Shown here in pieces: positions 35,531 through 42,979 of a stretch of 64,000 bases of DNA (positions are counted from its first letter, which is position 1; each line of letters starts with the position of its first letter). Source of the DNA: JAAFHB01 sp037133495. Lineage in GTDB: Bacteria; Bacteroidota; Bacteroidia; Bacteroidales; Prolixibacteraceae. The stretch covers positions 1-64,000 of the forward strand of contig JBAXOA010000005.1 in assembly GCA_037133495.1 (NCBI GenBank), written 5' to 3'. Both the position numbers and the translations under genes were made by a program. The notes under the pieces were generated by a model. That model ran no database searches, had not been told where the DNA came from, and saw only the letters and a program-made list of their open reading frames with translations.

Positions 35531-37509
35531 GCGCCACACCCAAATTTGATGAAAACAAAAACTATCTTGGTGCTTACGCCATTTTCAGAGATATTACTGA
35601 AAAAACCGAGGCAGAAATAAAACTAAAAGCATCGGAAGACCGGTTTAAAAAACTTTCAGAACACAGCAGGGTAATTACCTGGGAGGTTGACTCCAAAGGG
35701 CTATATACCTATATGAGCCAAACCTGCATGACGGTACTGGGTTATCAGCCTGAAGAAATCGTTGGCAAAAAACATTTCTACGATCTGCATCCCCTGGATG
35801 AACGCGAGACTTTCAAGAAGGCAGCTTTCGAAGTATTTGCACGTAAAGAATCTTTCCGCAATCTTGAGAACGCAATAGAAACAAAGGACGGAAAGCAACT
35901 TTGCGTTTCTACCAATGGGATCCCAATCCTTGATGAGAAAGAAAATTTAGTCGCTTACCGGGGCACCGACACCGACATAACTGAACGCAAGCTGGCAGAA
36001 GAAGCGCTTCACAATAGCGAAGCGCTTATTCGTGCCGTAACAGAATCTGCACAAGATGCCATATTGATGATGAATGCTGAGGGTGTGATTACCTATTTAA
36101 ATCCGGCCGCCGAAAATATTTTCGGCTACTCAAGCTCAGAAGCCCTCGGTCAAAACCTCCACAAGCTAATCGTCCCAATACGTTATCATAATGCGCACTA
36201 CGCAGCATTTCCGAAATTTCAACAAACAGGTCAGGGAGCTGCAATAGGCAAATTGCTTGACATGGAAGCCCGAAGAAAAGACAGCACAGAAATACCCATA
36301 CAACTTTCCCTTTCAGCAACTTACATCAACAATTCCTGGTATTCTGTCGGGATTATCCGCGACCTCACCGAGCGTAAGAAAATGGAAGAGGAAAAGCGAA
36401 ATATCGATGACAAAATTCGGATCCTTTCTTTGGCGATCACACAAAGTCCGGTCACTACCGTAATAACTGATCTGGCAGGAAATATCGAATTTGTGAATCC
36501 AAAATTCACTGATGTTACAGGATATACCGCAGAGGAGGCTATAGGCCAGAACACAAGAATATTGAATTCCGGCAATAAACAAACTTCGGAGTACAAGGAA
36601 TTGTGGGACACAATAATGTCAGGGCAGAACTGGCATGGAATATTTTTGAATAGGAAAAAAAATGGAGACCTATTTTGGGAATCCGCCGTTATTTCTCCCG
36701 TTAAGGATGCGGAAGGCACGATAACCCATTTTCTGGCGGTTAAAGAAGACATCACTGAACGGATAAAAACGGAGGAGGAGATCAAACTTAAAAACGAAGA
36801 ACTCGTAAAGCTCAATGCCGAAAAAAATAAATTCTTCTCAATTATCTCTCACGACCTTAGAGGTCCGTTAGGCGGATTTATGGGTTTAACTGAAATGTTG
36901 ACAGAAGATTCTCAGGATTTTACGGAAGACGAAAAAAAGGAAGCATTGTCTGCGTTGAATGATCTGGCTCACAACACGTTTAAGCTACTTGAAAATCTGC
37001 TTGAATGGGCACAAATGGATCGGGGAGTTCTCACATTTAACCCCGAAAAAATTGATTTAAAGACGGCGGTTACTGAATGTGTGAAAATAGCGGCTGAATC
37101 GGCCCGGGTAAAGGATATTGAGATTGTGTCCGAATTAGCTGACGAACCGGAAGTTTTTGCCGATAACAACATGCTGCACACAGTGATTCGCAATTTGCTT
37201 TCAAATGCTATAAAGTTTACGCCCGTCGGGGGAAAAGTAACGATTTCTGCAAAAACAGCAGAAAATAAATCAATAGTGATTTCAGTCAAAGATACGGGCA
37301 TCGGGATGAATGATGAGATGCGAAATAACATATTCCGGATTGATGTCAAAACAAAGCGCCCCGGCACCCAGGGTGAGCCTAGTACCGGTCTGGGATTGCT
37401 GCTGTGTAAAGAGTTTATCGAAAGGCATGGAGGAATTATCAGGGTAGAAAGCGAAGAAGGCAAAGGGAGTATCTTTAGTTTTGCGCTACCCGCAGCACCC
37501 AACTTTTAG
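35506..37509 (+). CDS. PAS sensor histidine kinase, C-terminal part (continues in -1 frame)
   Basis: The frame is open from the slippery site to 37509 (667 residues); its first own ATG is at 35713. It completes the first PAS domain (YAIFRDITEKTEAE), then has three more PAS domains: about 35630-35990 (VITWEVDSKGLYTYMSQT), 36000-36380 (AILMMNAEGVITYLNPAAEN) and 36420-36770 (TTVITDLAGNIEFVNPKF), each ending in a D(I/L)TER linker. The kinase core has FFSIISHDLRGPLGGFMGL (phospho-His, residue 621 of the joined protein), NLLSNAIKFTPVGG, VKDTGIGM and STGLGLLLCKEFIERHGG. No membrane segment or receiver is present, so it is a soluble multi-PAS sensor. No response regulator lies nearby. Confidence 0.82.
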   Translation, partial: GNRKYIHVSATPKFDENKNYLGAYAIFRDITEKTEAEIKLKASEDRFKKLSEHSRVITWEVDSKGLYTYMSQTCMTVLGYQPEEIVGKKHFYDLHPLDERETFKKAAFEVFARKESFRNLENAIETKDGKQLCVSTNGIPILDEKENLVAYRGTDTDITERKLAEEALHNSEALIRAVTESAQDAILMMNAEGVITYLNPAAENIFGYSSSEALGQNLHKLIVPIRYHNAHYAAFPKFQQTGQGAAIGKLLDMEARRKDSTEIPIQLSLSATYINNSWYSVGIIRDLTERKKMEEEKRNIDDKIRILSLAITQSPVTTVITDLAGNIEFVNPKFTDVTGYTAEEAIGQNTRILNSGNKQTSEYKELWDTIMSGQNWHGIFLNRKKNGDLFWESAVISPVKDAEGTITHFLAVKEDITERIKTEEEIKLKNEELVKLNAEKNKFFSIISHDLRGPLGGFMGLTEMLTEDSQDFTEDEKKEALSALNDLAHNTFKLLENLLEWAQMDRGVLTFNPEKIDLKTAVTECVKIAAESARVKDIEIVSELADEPEVFADNNMLHTVIRNLLSNAIKFTPVGGKVTISAKTAENKSIVISVKDTGIGMNDEMRNNIFRIDVKTKRPGTQGEPSTGLGLLLCKEFIERHGGIIRVESEEGKGSIFSFALPAAPNF

Positions 37510-37538
37510 AGCTACTCCTCCGGAATTTTCCTCTATTA

Positions 37539-38519
37539 CTAAATTTTCACAATAATCCTGTTCTTTGCCATATATCCGGCCACAACGTAACAGATAAGAT
37601 AAATAATGATAAAGCCGCTCAAAGCTTGCCATAAAGGCGCTTTCTTATCAAAAAAACTTCCATAATAACTCATCAGAATGGCCTGAACAATGTATATAAT
37701 AAGCGGATTAAAACCTAATATCGTCAAATGAGGTATCTCAATCTTCCGAAGGTCATTTAACCAGTACAGAAAAACAAAGACAATAAAGCTCAATCCGGAT
37801 GCCAGAATTGGATAGGCCATTGTCATGCTATGTTGCGAGAATTGCCACAGAAACTCAGGTTGCAAGTAAGACAATCCAACTCCCAGAAGTGTGAGTATTA
37901 TGCCCATTATAAGCGAGCGTTTCACAAAAGCCGAAGGAGAAGCGTTTATAAAATTGTCCATCAACACAGTGCCGAAAAATAGTATTGAAGCCCAGCTAAC
38001 CGGACCCAGTGGTCCGCCGTCGATGCTATGCTGCATTGTCCATTCTCCATATCCTGTGAATGCAAAGAGGACCTGATAAATGATCAGGAAAACAAAAGCC
38101 ATGCTAATCCTGACCCAGCGTCTGGTCAAAATAAATGGCAGTGTCAATAATCCTGCAAATCCGATATCCACTAAAGCATCCCACATATCACAAACCGGAT
38201 CGGGACCATAAAGAACTATTCCTATCAGTATAAGTACAAGATACCTTTTGACAGCCATCAGATAGCTTTTCTTCCGGCCAATCATCTGAATTCTGTTCAT
38301 TAAAGATATCCGGAAGCCCATTCCTACCATAAAAAGAAAGAAAGGTGCAATTGCATTTGCAAAGGTCATTCCATAACGGGGATGGGTAAAAGTTTCAGGC
38401 ATCACTTCAAAACGACCTAAATAGTTGACCAGTATCATTCCAAAAATGGCAAAACCCCTAAACTGATCCAAAGATACGATTCTAGGCTTCTCTGCTTTGA
38501 TTAATCCGTTTGTCTCCAT
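37539..38519 (-). CDS. Polytopic membrane acyltransferase-like protein (DUF1624/DUF5009 type)
   Basis: 326 residues with about nine to ten hydrophobic segments. The N-terminal SLDQFRGFAIFGMILVNY is the signature of the heparan-alpha-glucosaminide acetyltransferase/YeiB-like family (SxDxxRGxxxxxMxxVN), in which the Asp/Arg region and membrane His residues transfer acyl groups across the membrane. HPRYGMTFANAIAPFFLFMV and FLFMVGMGFRISL continue the pattern. It probably acetylates an extracytoplasmic sugar or glycan. It is convergent with the split kinase upstream (29-base gap) and divergent from the kinase at 38805. Confidence 0.72.
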   Translation of the reverse strand: METNGLIKAEKPRIVSLDQFRGFAIFGMILVNYLGRFEVMPETFTHPRYGMTFANAIAPFFLFMVGMGFRISLMNRIQMIGRKKSYLMAVKRYLVLILIGIVLYGPDPVCDMWDALVDIGFAGLLTLPFILTRRWVRISMAFVFLIIYQVLFAFTGYGEWTMQHSIDGGPLGPVSWASILFFGTVLMDNFINASPSAFVKRSLIMGIILTLLGVGLSYLQPEFLWQFSQHSMTMAYPILASGLSFIVFVFLYWLNDLRKIEIPHLTILGFNPLIIYIVQAILMSYYGSFFDKKAPLWQALSGFIIIYLICYVVAGYMAKNRIIVKI

Positions 38520-38804
38520 TAAATCAATGATTGTTTATTTTAACTGAAAAGTAGTTCAGTAATTCAGGCCAAAAGTATACCATTTTAAATAAATATAGCG
38601 GTTCGCTGCACTTTAGTAGAATAAGAAAGCAGCAGCACAGCTTACTATTTTACATTAAGAATAATAATCTCACTTAATTAGGAATTAGTATAATTATATA
38701 TTATGTTTGATGTATTGAATTTATCAGCTCTCGGACTATTTGCTTTTGTATCTACATATAATTAAATATAATATAACTTATGTAAGATCAAGGGGGGGGG
38801 TAAA
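38520..38804. other. Divergent intergenic region, AT-rich, ending in a G9 tract
   Basis: 285 bases between two divergent starts. I see no complete TTTG/TAnnTTTG promoter and no gene. Its last bases are the G9 tract given separately. Confidence 0.5.
38792..38800 (+). repeat. Homopolymer G9 tract next to the kinase start
   Basis: Nine consecutive Gs sit four bases before the ATG at 38805 in an otherwise AT-rich leader. G tracts of this length are prone to slippage, and here they also fall where a Shine-Dalgarno would pair with the CCUCC of 16S rRNA, so length changes could tune translation. Confidence 0.75.
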
Positions 38805-41312
38805 ATGAAAGCTTCTGTAATTCTTCTCCAGAAGATCAAAGCGATTCTGAATGAAAATCCATCGAAATCACTTTCACAGCTTTCGAAAGCCGATAATAAG
38901 AAGCTCATTCACGAGCTGGAAATAACAATTAATGAACTTGTTTATCAGCATGCCGAGAAAGCCAGTCGGGCATCAGAATTGATTATTGCCAATGAAGAGC
39001 TGGCCTATCAGAATCATGAGAAAGCCAGTCGGGCATCAGAATTGATTATTGCCAATGAAGAGCTGGCCTATCAGAACCATGAGAAGGAAAATCGGGCAGC
39101 AGAATTGATTATTGCCAATGAAAATCTGGTGTACCATAGTAATGAAAAAGATAAACGGGCCGCTGAGCTGCTCATCCTGACTAGCAAGCTGGACCTGCAG
39201 ACTCAACTGGTCAACGCAAATAAGCTGGTTGCTTTTCAATACGAACAACTTAAGCATATTGCAAGCCTGTTGCCTGGCGTCATCTACCAATACCGCCTTC
39301 GCCCCGATGGAACTTCCTGTTTTCCTTATGCCAGCGAAGCTTTGTCTAAAATTTTCAGGGTTAAGCCCGAAGATGTTTTGGAAGATGGTTCAAAAGTTTG
39401 GAATAATATTCATCCTGACGACATTGACAAGGTGATTGCTTCCGCGCGGTTATCTGCAAAAAACTTAACCCCATGGGAGCAAGAATACAGACTGAAATTT
39501 GATGACGGAACAGTCCGTACCATTTTTGCGAACTCTACTCCGCAGGGCGAAACCGATGGATCGGTACTGTCGTACGGTTATGCTGTTGACATTACTGAGT
39601 ACAAAATAGCAGAAGAAAATCGCAAGTTGAACAGAGAAATTCTTCAAATCATGAGTGAGCCGGAAAATTTATCGGGTTCCATCAGGCATATTATCAGCAC
39701 TTTAAAAACACGAATGGGGTTCGACGCCGTGGGTATCCGCCTAAAAGAAGGTGATGACTACCCCTACTACGATCATATTGGCTTGTCAGAGGATTTTCTT
39801 AAAACAGAAAATTCTCTGGTCAGCAGTATCCAAAACGGCTTAAAATGGAAGGAGAAAAATGGCAATATTTTGTTGGAATGTCTGTGCGGACAGGTTGTAT
39901 CGGGCAATTCAGACACAATGAATCTGAAATTTACGGAAAAGGGGAGCTTTTGTACAAACGATTTATTATCCCTTCCAGGTAAACTGGCTGAAAAAAATTC
40001 GCATATTAATCTTAGGAACCAATGTATTTTACAAGGATTTGCCTCGGTGGCATTGGTGCCAATACGCGACCGGGAAAAAATTATTGGTCTGATTCAGCTC
40101 AACGACAGAGGAAAAGGACGTTTTACCCCTGAATTAATAGCCCAACTGGAGGTTATTGCAATCCACCTTGCTGGATTAATAAAGCGCAAACAAATCGAAG
40201 CAGAACTTGAGGAAAGTAATCATTTGCTTTTATCGTTTATAAATCATGCGCCAATTTTAACATATATCAAGGAGGTAACTTTAACTGAAAACCGTGTCCT
40301 GAAAGCAAGTCCAAATTTTTTCAAACTGACTGGTTTACAAAGTTCTGAAATAGTTGGCAAGAATATGTTTGAACTTTTTCCTGCTGAATTAGCCTCGTCA
40401 ATTCAAATCGATGACCAGAAAGTTATTTCCACGGGAAAAGTGCATAAGTTTGAAGAGATTTTAAACGGAGTTACCTATGAATCAACAAAATTCCTTATCA
40501 ACAGTGGAAGCAAAAAATTGATTGCAGGCTTCTCTCTCGACATCACAGAGCGCAAATTAAGAGAACTTGAAATCGCACATAAAAACGAAGAACTTATAAA
40601 AATTAATGCCGAAAAAGACAAATTTTTTTCCATTATTGCCCACGATCTACGCGGACCGTTCAGCGGATTTTTAGGCTTGACCGAAATGCTGGCCGAAAAA
40701 TCGAACGGAATGTCGAAAGATACTACCCAACAGATTGCGGTACTTATGAAAGATTCGGCAGCCAGCCTTTTCCAATTGCTCGGAAACCTTCTGGAATGGT
40801 CGAAGATGCAACGCGGTTTAATTGTTTTTGAACCTGTATCCTCATTGTTGATGAACGAGATTATTGAAATTCTTCCATTAATCGTCACAGCTGCCGAGAA
40901 GAAAAGCATTGCAATCCGCTATCAAATAGATAATGATTTGACAATTTTTGCGGATATCGATATGCTGGCAGCCATATTTAGAAATTTAGTTTCCAACGCG
41001 GTGAAATTCACCCCTAAAGGAGGGACTATTACTATTTCGGCCAAGTCGGAATCCAATAAATGGGTTGAGATCGAGGTAAATGATACAGGTGTGGGAATGA
41101 GTGAAAAAACAGTAAATAACCTTTTCACCCTCGATATCAATACAAACCGTAAAGGAACAGAAGGGGAACAGAGCTCCGGGTTGGGACTGCTGATCTGTAA
41201 GGATTTTATCGAAAAGCACAACGGTATATTATCCATTACGAGTGAAGTGAACAAAGGAAGCACTTTCAGCTTTACCATGCCGGTAAAACCTAAGGATCTG
41301 ACCATTAATTAG
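38805..41312 (+). CDS. PAS-GAF-PAS sensor histidine kinase
   Basis: 835 residues, no membrane segments. Order: N-terminal LSQLSKADNKKLIHELEI segment (about 25-45), four 21-residue coiled-coil repeats (HEKASRASELIIANEELAYQ, about 47-130), PAS (about 145-265: LLPGVIYQYRLRPDG), GAF (about 270-465: ILQIMSEPENLSGSIRHIIS ... VALVPIRDREKIIGLIQLND), PAS (about 475-590: LLSFINHAPILTYIKEV) and kinase core: FFSIIAHDLRGPFSGFLGL (phospho-His613), NLVSNAVKFTPKGG, VNDTGVGM, SSGLGLLICKDFIEKHNG. It is soluble and presumably senses a cytoplasmic ligand or redox state through PAS/GAF. There is no receiver domain and no response regulator nearby. A G9 tract sits immediately upstream of the start. Confidence 0.92.
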   Translation: MKASVILLQKIKAILNENPSKSLSQLSKADNKKLIHELEITINELVYQHAEKASRASELIIANEELAYQNHEKASRASELIIANEELAYQNHEKENRAAELIIANENLVYHSNEKDKRAAELLILTSKLDLQTQLVNANKLVAFQYEQLKHIASLLPGVIYQYRLRPDGTSCFPYASEALSKIFRVKPEDVLEDGSKVWNNIHPDDIDKVIASARLSAKNLTPWEQEYRLKFDDGTVRTIFANSTPQGETDGSVLSYGYAVDITEYKIAEENRKLNREILQIMSEPENLSGSIRHIISTLKTRMGFDAVGIRLKEGDDYPYYDHIGLSEDFLKTENSLVSSIQNGLKWKEKNGNILLECLCGQVVSGNSDTMNLKFTEKGSFCTNDLLSLPGKLAEKNSHINLRNQCILQGFASVALVPIRDREKIIGLIQLNDRGKGRFTPELIAQLEVIAIHLAGLIKRKQIEAELEESNHLLLSFINHAPILTYIKEVTLTENRVLKASPNFFKLTGLQSSEIVGKNMFELFPAELASSIQIDDQKVISTGKVHKFEEILNGVTYESTKFLINSGSKKLIAGFSLDITERKLRELEIAHKNEELIKINAEKDKFFSIIAHDLRGPFSGFLGLTEMLAEKSNGMSKDTTQQIAVLMKDSAASLFQLLGNLLEWSKMQRGLIVFEPVSSLLMNEIIEILPLIVTAAEKKSIAIRYQIDNDLTIFADIDMLAAIFRNLVSNAVKFTPKGGTITISAKSESNKWVEIEVNDTGVGMSEKTVNNLFTLDINTNRKGTEGEQSSGLGLLICKDFIEKHNGILSITSEVNKGSTFSFTMPVKPKDLTIN
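38943..39194 (+). repeat. 63-bp tandem repeat, four copies, in kinase coiled coil
   Basis: Units at 38943, 39006, 39069 and 39132 encode 21-residue heptad-like blocks (EKASRASELIIANEELAYQN and variants). Units 1 and 2 are nearly identical in DNA, and later ones diverge, so copy number may change by recombination while the frame is kept (63 = 21 codons). Confidence 0.85.
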
Positions 41313-41321
41313 GTTCAGCTT

Positions 41322-41352
41322 ACCATAGATTACACAGATAAACACAGATTTT
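41322..41352. repeat. ACCATAGATTACACAGAT repeat arm
   Basis: ACCATAGATTACACAGAT followed by AAACACAGATT, a single arm of the palindromic element at 18814-18861; the same words occur at 53562-53580. Confidence 0.55.
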
Positions 41353-41356
41353 AAAA

Positions 41357-41411
41357 CCGTTCTACCCCTCGTTTGCACCGAGGGGTAAGCTGTTACGAGT
41401 TTCTAACTCGT
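41357..41411. repeat. REP-like palindromes, TACCCCTCG type
   Basis: TACCCCTCG (41363-41371) pairs perfectly with CGAGGGGTA (41379-41387) around TTTGCAC; a second palindrome ACGAGT-TTCTA-ACTCGT follows at 41395-41411. The first, with its flanks, recurs at 42771-42807 with one central mismatch. Confidence 0.8.
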
Positions 41412-41436
41412 CTTTTTTATGTTGCACATAGCCACC

Positions 41437-41467
41437 TTGAGGGTTTGAAAAATAATGATTAAGTTTG
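41437..41467 (+). promoter_or_regulatory. Promoter of the second YoeB module
   Basis: TTG at 41437-41439 and TAAGTTTG at 41460-41467, spaced 20 bases, fit the Bacteroidota -33/-7 consensus and lie 20 bases before the antitoxin start. Confidence 0.6.
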
Positions 41468-41486
41468 TGTCAATAAATATCATGTT

Positions 41487-41693
41487 ATGACTACAGTGAC
41501 AATCAAGATCAACGCCAGTACGAAGAAAACACAGTATTTGTTGGGGCTTATTAGTGAAATTGCTAAAAACGATAAGAATATCGAAATTTCAGGAACTGAA
41601 GAAAGCCCCTATAATCCTGTATTTGTAAAAGAAATTCTAAAATCTCGAGCCAGCAAAGGAAAGGCTATAAAAACAGCCGATTTATGGAAGTAA
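41487..41693 (+). CDS. Small antitoxin-like protein (DUF2683-like)
   Basis: 68 residues. The front half (TTVTIKINASTKKTQYLLGL) is a beta/alpha DNA-binding-like start, and ESPYNPVFVKEILKSRASKG, then KAIKTADLWK at the end, resembles the short Bacteroidota antitoxins called DUF2683 that pair with YoeB/RelE toxins; that name is from memory. It overlaps the YoeB gene by 10 bases and has its own promoter. It should bind the toxin through its C-terminus and repress the operon. Confidence 0.75.
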   Translation: MTTVTIKINASTKKTQYLLGLISEIAKNDKNIEISGTEESPYNPVFVKEILKSRASKGKAIKTADLWK

Positions 41694-41950
41694 TCTATAA
41701 AGATAAGGCACTAGAGGATATCAAATTTTGGAAAACAAGTGGTCAAAAAATAATTCAAAACAAAATAGCTAAACTGGTTGAAGATATCGTTTTACACCCT
41801 TTCATTGGTTTAGGCAAGCCGGAAGCCTTAAAACATGAATTGAGCGGTTTATGGTCACGTGAAATTGATAAGAAGAACCGCTTAATTTATGAAATAGTGA
41901 GCCAACAACTTCATGTTGTTTCATTACGAGGTCATTTTTACGATAAATAA
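41684..41950 (+). CDS. yoeB: YoeB/Txe-type mRNA interferase toxin (second copy)
   Basis: 88 residues with the YoeB core: IQNKIAKLVEDI, GKPEALKHELSGLWSREI (catalytic Glu), NRLIYEI (catalytic Arg) and LRGHFYDK at the end. The C-terminal pair is His-Phe rather than His-Tyr, with Tyr one residue later. The sequence differs clearly from the YoeB at 4525, and the antitoxin is of another family (not Phd/YefM), so the two modules are unlikely to cross-neutralise. REP-like palindromes lie on both sides. Confidence 0.9.
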   Translation: MEVIYKDKALEDIKFWKTSGQKIIQNKIAKLVEDIVLHPFIGLGKPEALKHELSGLWSREIDKKNRLIYEIVSQQLHVVSLRGHFYDK

Positions 41951-41973
41951 AATTTCCAGCTTCAAGCCCTTCA

Positions 41974-42034
41974 ATCCCCCGTTTGCAACAATGTCCAAGA
42001 TGGCTCGAGTTTCGCTCATCCTCGTTTGCAACGA
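41974..42034. repeat. Degenerate REP-like elements (CCGTTTGCAAC, CTCGTTTGCAACGAC)
   Basis: CCCCCGTTTGCAACA, a CTCGAGTTTCGCTC stretch and CTCGTTTGCAACGACTT (42021-42037) are worn relatives of the TTTGCAAC-centred palindromes at 41357 and 42771. Confidence 0.65.
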
Positions 42035-42062
42035 CTTGTTATATAATTAAATGCTGCCTTTA

Positions 42063-42752
42063 TTATAAACCTATCATTTTCGAAAGTAAGGCAAAATCAT
42101 TGTTGTACCGGTGATCACCAGGCAGTACCTTAATAGTTAAAGCGTCATTATCAGAAAGGGCGCTTTTAAGGATTTTTGTTTCTTCCAGACCAAAAGTACA
42201 GACAACCGGCAGGTGGATTTGCTCAATTTCAGGTTTTACCTTGTATTTCCGATCCATATTTTCGCCTTCTCCCACCAAATCTGCTAATCTGATTACAAAA
42301 TCGGTACTGGCAGAAGGGGAAATAAGCGTTATTTTACGGATCTTTTTTTGCAGTTCAACCGATAACCGGCCGGGCAGAAAGCTTGCCACGTCAGCCCCAA
42401 AAGAATATCCCACAATGATTATCGAAGTCTTTTCCAATTCTTTCATATAATAACCGGAGAGCATTTCAACATCGTGAGCAAATTCATCAGGTGATTTTTC
42501 ACTCCAGAAATATTTTCGGCTATTGAGGGCCACAACAGCATACCCTCGTTCTTCAAACACTTGTACAAGTTGCTGATTGAAATTATTCCAGCCTCCGTCG
42601 CCGGTTATATACATCACTAAACCCTCCTGTGTGCCTTTTGAAACCGATATATGAACGGGTAAATCGTTAACATGATTTATTTCCTGTGCATTCAGAAAGG
42701 TCATATAACGAAAGAAGACTACTAAACTTATGCTCAGGTATCGTTTAATCAT
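42063..42752 (-). CDS. VirJ/AcvB-like alpha/beta hydrolase, exported
   Basis: 229 residues with an N-terminal hydrophobic signal (LSISLVVFFRYMTFLNA). VMYITGDGGWNNFNQQLVQV, VVALNSRKYFWSEKSPDEFA, IIIVGYSFGADVASFLPGRL (nucleophile Ser in GYSFG) and LISPSASTDF match the bacterial VirJ domain (PF06057), a serine-hydrolase fold found in periplasmic AcvB/VirJ proteins; related AcvB proteins hydrolyse lysyl-phosphatidylglycerol in other bacteria. The final HRYNNDF supplies the probable His. There are no type IV secretion genes nearby, so the name VirJ should be read as a fold label only. It is flanked by REP-like repeats on both sides. Confidence 0.75.
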   Translation of the reverse strand: MIKRYLSISLVVFFRYMTFLNAQEINHVNDLPVHISVSKGTQEGLVMYITGDGGWNNFNQQLVQVFEERGYAVVALNSRKYFWSEKSPDEFAHDVEMLSGYYMKELEKTSIIIVGYSFGADVASFLPGRLSVELQKKIRKITLISPSASTDFVIRLADLVGEGENMDRKYKVKPEIEQIHLPVVCTFGLEETKILKSALSDNDALTIKVLPGDHRYNNDFALLSKMIGL

Positions 42753-42770
42753 TAAATGATGTGTTTAATC

Positions 42771-42825
42771 CCGTTCTACCCCTCGTTTGCAACGAGGGGT
42801 AAGCTGTGAGTCGTTTGCAACGACT
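42771..42825. repeat. REP-like palindromes, second full copy
   Basis: TACCCCTCG (42777-42785) and CGAGGGGTA (42793-42801) flank TTTGCAA; then AGTCG-TTTGCAA-CGACT at 42809-42825. With the copy at 41357-41411 it brackets the YoeB module and the VirJ-like gene. Confidence 0.8.
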
Positions 42826-42931
42826 TGATGTTAAATTGAATGCTGCCATACTTTTCGAAAACGGAGCCTTTATCTTAAATTTTTCGAAACTACGCTTGAG
42901 GTACAAACTCTAAACCATTAAATAGTATTTC

Positions 42932-42949
42932 GGCGATTTAGAAATCGCC
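42932..42949. repeat. GGCGATTT-AG-AAATCGCC palindrome
   Basis: Perfect 8-bp arms with a two-base loop, 31 bases before the 3' end of cca (stop at 42980). It resembles the TTTGCAAC palindromes in style. No T-run follows, so it is not an obvious terminator. Confidence 0.6.
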
Positions 42950-42979
42950 AGACCCGGTCCAAAAGGTTGCACTTATACC

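Noticed and set aside
36321..37502. Long minus-strand frames opposite the PAS kinase
   Set aside because: Antisense shadows; the plus strand encodes PAS and kinase motifs.
34991..37509. Two independent kinase-related genes
   Set aside because: The PAS domain is split mid-fold, the -1 frame is open from the slip site to the end, and the joined length equals that of the neighbouring kinase, so one gene is far more likely.
42063..42752. Type IV secretion component
   Set aside because: Only the hydrolase fold matches VirJ; no other virB/virD-like gene is present in the window.
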